A program made the position numbers and the translations under genes. The notes under the pieces are model-generated. The model made no database searches and had not been told where the DNA came from. It worked only from the letters and a program-made list of their open reading frames with translations. Shown one piece after another: positions 60,569 through 64,000 of a stretch of DNA of 64,000 nt; position 1 is the stretch's first letter, and the number at the start of each line of letters is the position of its first letter. Source of the stretch: Lachnospiraceae bacterium (lineage in GTDB: Bacteria; Bacillota; Clostridia; Lachnospirales; Lachnospiraceae); contig AP025573.1 in NCBI GenBank assembly GCA_022845895.1, forward strand, positions 3,506,501 to 3,570,500. Direction: 5' to 3'.

Positions 60569-60637
60569 AATCAATCTCCTTTCCTAACTGTGATTAGGCT
60601 GCGCATGTCTGCTCATAGTGCAGCCCATATATGAGTC

Positions 60638-61639
60638 TTAGCCAAGCTTTATCTTTCTCTGCTTTCTCTCCCGCATAATCTCTGATATAGAGCTGAAGGA
60701 TATGGCGATGACGACTACGATGCCGCTGACGGCTGACTGCCAGTATACGTTGACGCCGAACAGCACAATCATGTTCTGGATGATGCTGATGATTGCCGCG
60801 CCTATGAGCGCCCCCGCCGGATTGCCGATACCGCCTGTCAGGGATACGCCGCCGATGACAGAGGCGGCGATAGAGTTCATCGGCCAGTTCTCACCGATTG
60901 CAGACTGGGAGGAACCAAGCCTTGCCACGTACAGGATGCCTGCCAGGGAGGATATGAGACCGACGATAGCGTATATCATGACCCGAATCTTGTCTACCTT
61001 GATGCCAAGAATCTTAGCGGCCTCCCGGCTGTTGCCGATGGCGTAGATATAACGTCCGGTCTTTGTCTTCTTCACCATGAACAGGATAAGGATGAGCACC
61101 CCTATGCAGAACACGAACGGGAACGGTACCGGTCCGAGGTTTCCTTTGCCAAGTATGTAGATATCTTCCGGAATCCCTGTAATCGCTTTCCCTTTTGTCA
61201 GCACAAGGTTGATACCTCCGTATACCCCTTGCATACCAATCGTGGCTACCATGGAATTCAGTCTCAGCTTTGTAATGATAAGCCCGTTGATACAGCCGAA
61301 CACAAGACCGAGCAGCAACGCAAGCGCAAGAGCGAGCCATGGGTTGATGCCATAATTCACCATCATCATACCTGCAAGGATACCACACAGAGACGCAATC
61401 TTCCCGACCGAGAGATCCAGCTCCCCGATGAGCAGAAGCAGCGACTGGGCGATACCTATCATGCCGATGAAGGCCAGGTCTCTGATAAGAGACTGCAGGT
61501 TATACATATCCAGGAAATACGGAGAAGCTACACTTGCAATAATAATCATCAATAACAATACGACGCCGATAGCTGTCATATTACTTTTCTTCAACGCATT
61601 TACGAAGACGTTGTTTGTCTTTGTTTTTTCTTTATTCAT
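60638..61639 (-). CDS. Sugar ABC transporter permease (RbsC-like), system 3
   Basis: BPD_transp_2 permease, 333 aa. The usual GGIDLSVG motif reads GELDLSVGKIASLCG near residue 68, with Glu-Leu replacing Gly-Ile; GIKVDKIRVMIYAIVGL and GGVSLTGGIGNPAGA are intact. It lies 20 bp downstream of the ATPase gene. Confidence 0.92.
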   Translation of the reverse strand: MNKEKTKTNNVFVNALKKSNMTAIGVVLLLMIIIASVASPYFLDMYNLQSLIRDLAFIGMIGIAQSLLLLIGELDLSVGKIASLCGILAGMMMVNYGINPWLALALALLLGLVFGCINGLIITKLRLNSMVATIGMQGVYGGINLVLTKGKAITGIPEDIYILGKGNLGPVPFPFVFCIGVLILILFMVKKTKTGRYIYAIGNSREAAKILGIKVDKIRVMIYAIVGLISSLAGILYVARLGSSQSAIGENWPMNSIAASVIGGVSLTGGIGNPAGALIGAAIISIIQNMIVLFGVNVYWQSAVSGIVVVIAISFSSISEIMRERKQRKIKLG

Positions 61640-61659
61640 AATAAACGACTCCTCTTTCT

Positions 61660-63141
61660 CTAAGAATTTACTCCGATAATAGCACTTAGGATTGCTTCTT
61701 TATCCGCCTCTGCATCATACTCGCCGGCTTTCTTCCCTTCATACAACGCAATGATTCTGTTGGAACATTTTTTAATCTCTTCCATCTCCGAGGATATGAG
61801 GATGATGCCGATGCCTTTTTCCTCCGCCAGTTCTTTCATGAGACGGTATATCTCTGCTTTCGTGCCGACATCGATTCCCTTCGTCGGCTCATCGAACACA
61901 AGCACCTTCGGGCTGCAGCACATCGAGCGTCCGATGATGACCTTCTGCTGGTTGCCCCCGCTCAGGAACTGAATCTCTTTTTCTGCGTCCGGCGTCTTTA
62001 CATCATAGGTATCGATGATCCTGCCCGCGAGTTCGTCTTCCTTCTTCTTGGAGATGCCAAGGCCGCCCTTTAAGTCCTTAAGGGCTGAGACGGATATGTT
62101 CTCACGGATGGACAGGACAGGGAGGATCCCCTGCTTCTTCCTCTCCTCCGGGAGATAGATAAACCCGTGGTTTACAGAATAATTCGTATCTCCAAGCTTC
62201 CACTCCTCGCCGCCCAGCTTCACGCTGCCTGAGTATACGGGAAGGTATCCGAAGATGGCCTGCATCAGCTCGCTTCTGCCGGCCCCCACCAATCCTGAAA
62301 ATCCCAGTATCTCTCCTTTTTTCAAAGTGAAGCTCACATCCGTGAACCGCTCTCCTGTCAGGCATTTGACTTCCAAAAGCACTTCATCCGATACCTTGTC
62401 AGAATAAAATACCTGCTTCTGATCAAGCTCACGTCCGGTCATCTGCCGGATTACCCACGGTATATCTATCTCTTCCAATCTGGAATAAGCGACTTTCTTA
62501 CCATTTCTGAATACTGTCAGTACATCACCCAGGGCAAATATCTCTTCCAGCTTATGGGAAATGAATATGATCGCTTTATTTTCTGCTTTAATCTCTTTTA
62601 CAATGTCAAATAATATCTCTGTATCACTCGTCGTAAGGCTGGTCGTCGGTTCGTCCAGCATGAGCACTTCATAGTCTTCATGGACCGTGGCTCTCGCAAT
62701 CTGCAAAAGCTGCTGTGCAGATACGGATATATCCTTCACAAGTTCATCCGGCTTTACCGGTATGCGGAACTTCTCAAGCAGCGGAACCGCCTTCTTTTCC
62801 AATTCTTTCTGGTTTACAATCCCTTTGAGGCCGGATTTCTCATATGGCAGGAACAGATTTTCCGCAACAGACATATAGCCGAACAGATCTATCTCTTGGG
62901 GCACGTATGCCACTTTGTCAAACAGCACCTTGTTCTTCAGCGCGTCCTCCCCGTCTATCAGGACCTGCCCTTCTTCCGGCTCATACACGCCTGTCAGACA
63001 CTTGATCAGCGTACTTTTCCCCGCACCATTCTCTCCGATGACGCAATGGATCTCTCCCGTATCAAAGGATACATCTACCGAATCAAGAGCGACTACGCCC
63101 GGAAATAATTTCGTAATATTTTGTGCCTCTAATACTTTCAT
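61660..63141 (-). CDS. Sugar ABC transporter ATPase, duplicated domains (RbsA-like), system 3
   Basis: About 493 aa with two nucleotide-binding domains: GENGAGKST and VSAQQLLQIARAT (degenerate signature) with MLDEPTTSLTTS in the first; GLVGAGRSE, LSGGNQQKVIIGRSM and VFDEPTKGIDVG in the second. Start at ATG 63141 because GGAG lies 7 nt upstream; the earlier ATG at 63147 is too close. A terminator precedes the gene. Confidence 0.92.
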   Translation of the reverse strand: MKVLEAQNITKLFPGVVALDSVDVSFDTGEIHCVIGENGAGKSTLIKCLTGVYEPEEGQVLIDGEDALKNKVLFDKVAYVPQEIDLFGYMSVAENLFLPYEKSGLKGIVNQKELEKKAVPLLEKFRIPVKPDELVKDISVSAQQLLQIARATVHEDYEVLMLDEPTTSLTTSDTEILFDIVKEIKAENKAIIFISHKLEEIFALGDVLTVFRNGKKVAYSRLEEIDIPWVIRQMTGRELDQKQVFYSDKVSDEVLLEVKCLTGERFTDVSFTLKKGEILGFSGLVGAGRSELMQAIFGYLPVYSGSVKLGGEEWKLGDTNYSVNHGFIYLPEERKKQGILPVLSIRENISVSALKDLKGGLGISKKKEDELAGRIIDTYDVKTPDAEKEIQFLSGGNQQKVIIGRSMCCSPKVLVFDEPTKGIDVGTKAEIYRLMKELAEEKGIGIILISSEMEEIKKCSNRIIALYEGKKAGEYDAEADKEAILSAIIGVNS

Positions 63142-63156
63142 AGACATGCTCCTTTT

Positions 63157-63209
63157 AAAAAAACGAAGGGCGAGTAACTTGAATTAATCCAGTCACAAGC
63201 CCCCCGTTT
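63157..63209 (-). terminator. Attenuating terminator between binding-protein and ATPase genes, system 3
   Basis: Arms 63161-63171 and 63199-63209 (AAACG..GGGC / GCCC..CGTTT with a 2-base internal mismatch), then T7 on the minus strand (63163-63157). Same position as the terminator of system 1. Confidence 0.75.
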
Positions 63210-63225
63210 CTAGTCATTCTGATTG

Positions 63226-64000
63226 TTATTCACTTACAGTTTTAATCCATTCATCGATATTGGTCTCATCAATGTATGCGATACCTGTGTCAACTTTCTG
63301 TGGAATTTCGATTCCGATCGACTGCTGCCACATCATCAGAACTGCCATAGAGCCCTGCATCTGAGGTATTGTGGAAGATGTCGCGGAGATCGTTCCGCTC
63401 TTGACATAATCAAGGATTTCAATCAGGTTATCCATTGCAACGAATGTAACTTCACCTGCTTTTCCCGCCTCCTCGATAGCTGCCGCCACGCCTGAGCCGC
63501 AGGCGTCACAGTTCAGATAGCCTTTCAGGTCCGGGTTGGCCGCGAGAACTGCTGCTGCCTGGGACTGGGCTTCTTCTACATTGTCGTTGTCAATACCGCC
63601 GTCAATCACTTCAATATTCGGATATTTTTTCAGCGCGTCCAGATGAGCCTGGTATCTTTCTGCATGGTTCGGTGCAGATGGGAATCCCTGCATCACTGCA
63701 ACCTTGCCTTCTTCTCCGATGAGTTCTGCAAGTTTATCTGCGGCAATCGTTGCCTGCTCTTTAAAATCATTGCCGACACTTGTAAGGCCGCTGCCTTCCG
63801 GTGACGGTGCGTCGAAGAGAACGACCGGGATGCCCTGGGACTGAATCTCTTCTATGACAGCCTTGCTGCCTTCATAGTCTACAGGGTCGACGGCGATACC
63901 GTCCGGCTTCGTCGCTGCTGCCTGCTCCATGACGGAGTTCTGCTCTGCCACGTCTGACTTGGACGGTGCACGGTAGTCAATCTTAACTTCCACGCCGAGC
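63226..64000 (-). CDS. Sugar ABC transporter substrate-binding protein, system 3 (partial)
   Basis: C-terminal 257 or so residues of a Peripla_BP_4-type binding protein; the N-terminus with its signal peptide lies beyond the right edge. Visible: KPDGIAVDPVDYEGSKAVIEE, IPVVLFDAPSPEGSGLTSVG, YLNCDACGSGVAAAIEEAG and VAMDNLIEILDYVKSG, matching the sugar-contact loops of the ribose-binding group. The frame continues to the last base, so no start is assigned. Confidence 0.9.
   Translation of the reverse strand, partial: LGVEVKIDYRAPSKSDVAEQNSVMEQAAATKPDGIAVDPVDYEGSKAVIEEIQSQGIPVVLFDAPSPEGSGLTSVGNDFKEQATIAADKLAELIGEEGKVAVMQGFPSAPNHAERYQAHLDALKKYPNIEVIDGGIDNDNVEEAQSQAAAVLAANPDLKGYLNCDACGSGVAAAIEEAGKAGEVTFVAMDNLIEILDYVKSGTISATSSTIPQMQGSMAVLMMWQQSIGIEIPQKVDTGIAYIDETNIDEWIKTVSE

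Noticed and set aside
1-64000. CRISPR arrays, rRNA, tRNA, prophage and plasmid origin
   Set aside because: No regular spacer-repeat array, no recognisable RNA gene core, no phage structural or replication genes; the tyrosine recombinase has no phage context.

Overview
The window looks like chromosomal DNA of a roughly 50% GC gut Firmicute of the Lachnospiraceae/Clostridium type. The signs are Gram-positive lipoproteins with short MKK-type signal peptides, strong AGGAGG ribosome sites, TGD-type sorting tails, GHKL/LytTR and YesM/YesN-type two-component systems, CD3324- and DUF1062-type proteins, and no outer-membrane genes. The assignment is inference from gene content. No rRNA, tRNA, CRISPR array or insertion sequence was recognised.

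Layout. 0-2.6 kb: a TPP-dependent dehydrogenase E1 pair (beta cut by the left edge) divergent from a DeoR-type regulator. 2.6-6.7 kb: an AgrC/AgrA-like pair next to a secreted, anchored surface protein. 6.7-14.2 kb: a seven-gene cell-surface operon preceded by a 243-bp invertible DNA segment with inverted 24-bp repeats and its own tyrosine recombinase. This is the most striking system in the window: a probable ON/OFF promoter switch for a divergent WxL-like surface locus. 14.4-16 kb: a phosphatase and a trigger-factor-like lipoprotein.

16-31 kb: carbohydrate island 1. A ribose-type ABC importer, a split transketolase, an FGGY kinase and a polyol dehydrogenase form one minus-strand operon. LacI and RpiR regulators follow, then a plus-strand operon with a second split transketolase (halves in swapped order), a second FGGY kinase and a cyclase-family enzyme. 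The kinase/transketolase part of the first operon (17.2-20.4 kb) is visibly much more GC-rich than its surroundings.

31-44 kb: a peptide and amino-acid block with an APC permease carrying RCK_C domains, PepD-type dipeptidase, two M29-type aminopeptidases, a complete Opp/Dpp ABC importer and a PucR-type regulator. 44-50.3 kb: carbohydrate island 2 (ABC importer, short-chain dehydrogenase, separate DhaK- and DhaL-like kinase subunits). 50.5-52.5 kb: a CD3324-family gene behind a leader peptide and hairpin, two inverted copies of a structured repeat of about 210 bp, and a DUF1062 protein. 52.5-64 kb: a YesM/YesN-like two-component system next to carbohydrate island 3 (ABC importer cut by the right edge, TIM-barrel isomerase, SIS isomerase, DhaK-DhaL fusion kinase, Gfo/Idh oxidoreductase).

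Together the genes describe uptake of several small sugars or polyols, oxidation or isomerisation to ketoses, ATP-dependent phosphorylation by FGGY or DhaK-type kinases, and entry into the pentose phosphate pathway through transketolase, plus peptide scavenging and phase-variable surface display. Large perfect palindromes of one sequence family (near 44.2, 55.9 and 57.3 kb) and a different one at 18.6 kb punctuate the intergenic spaces.
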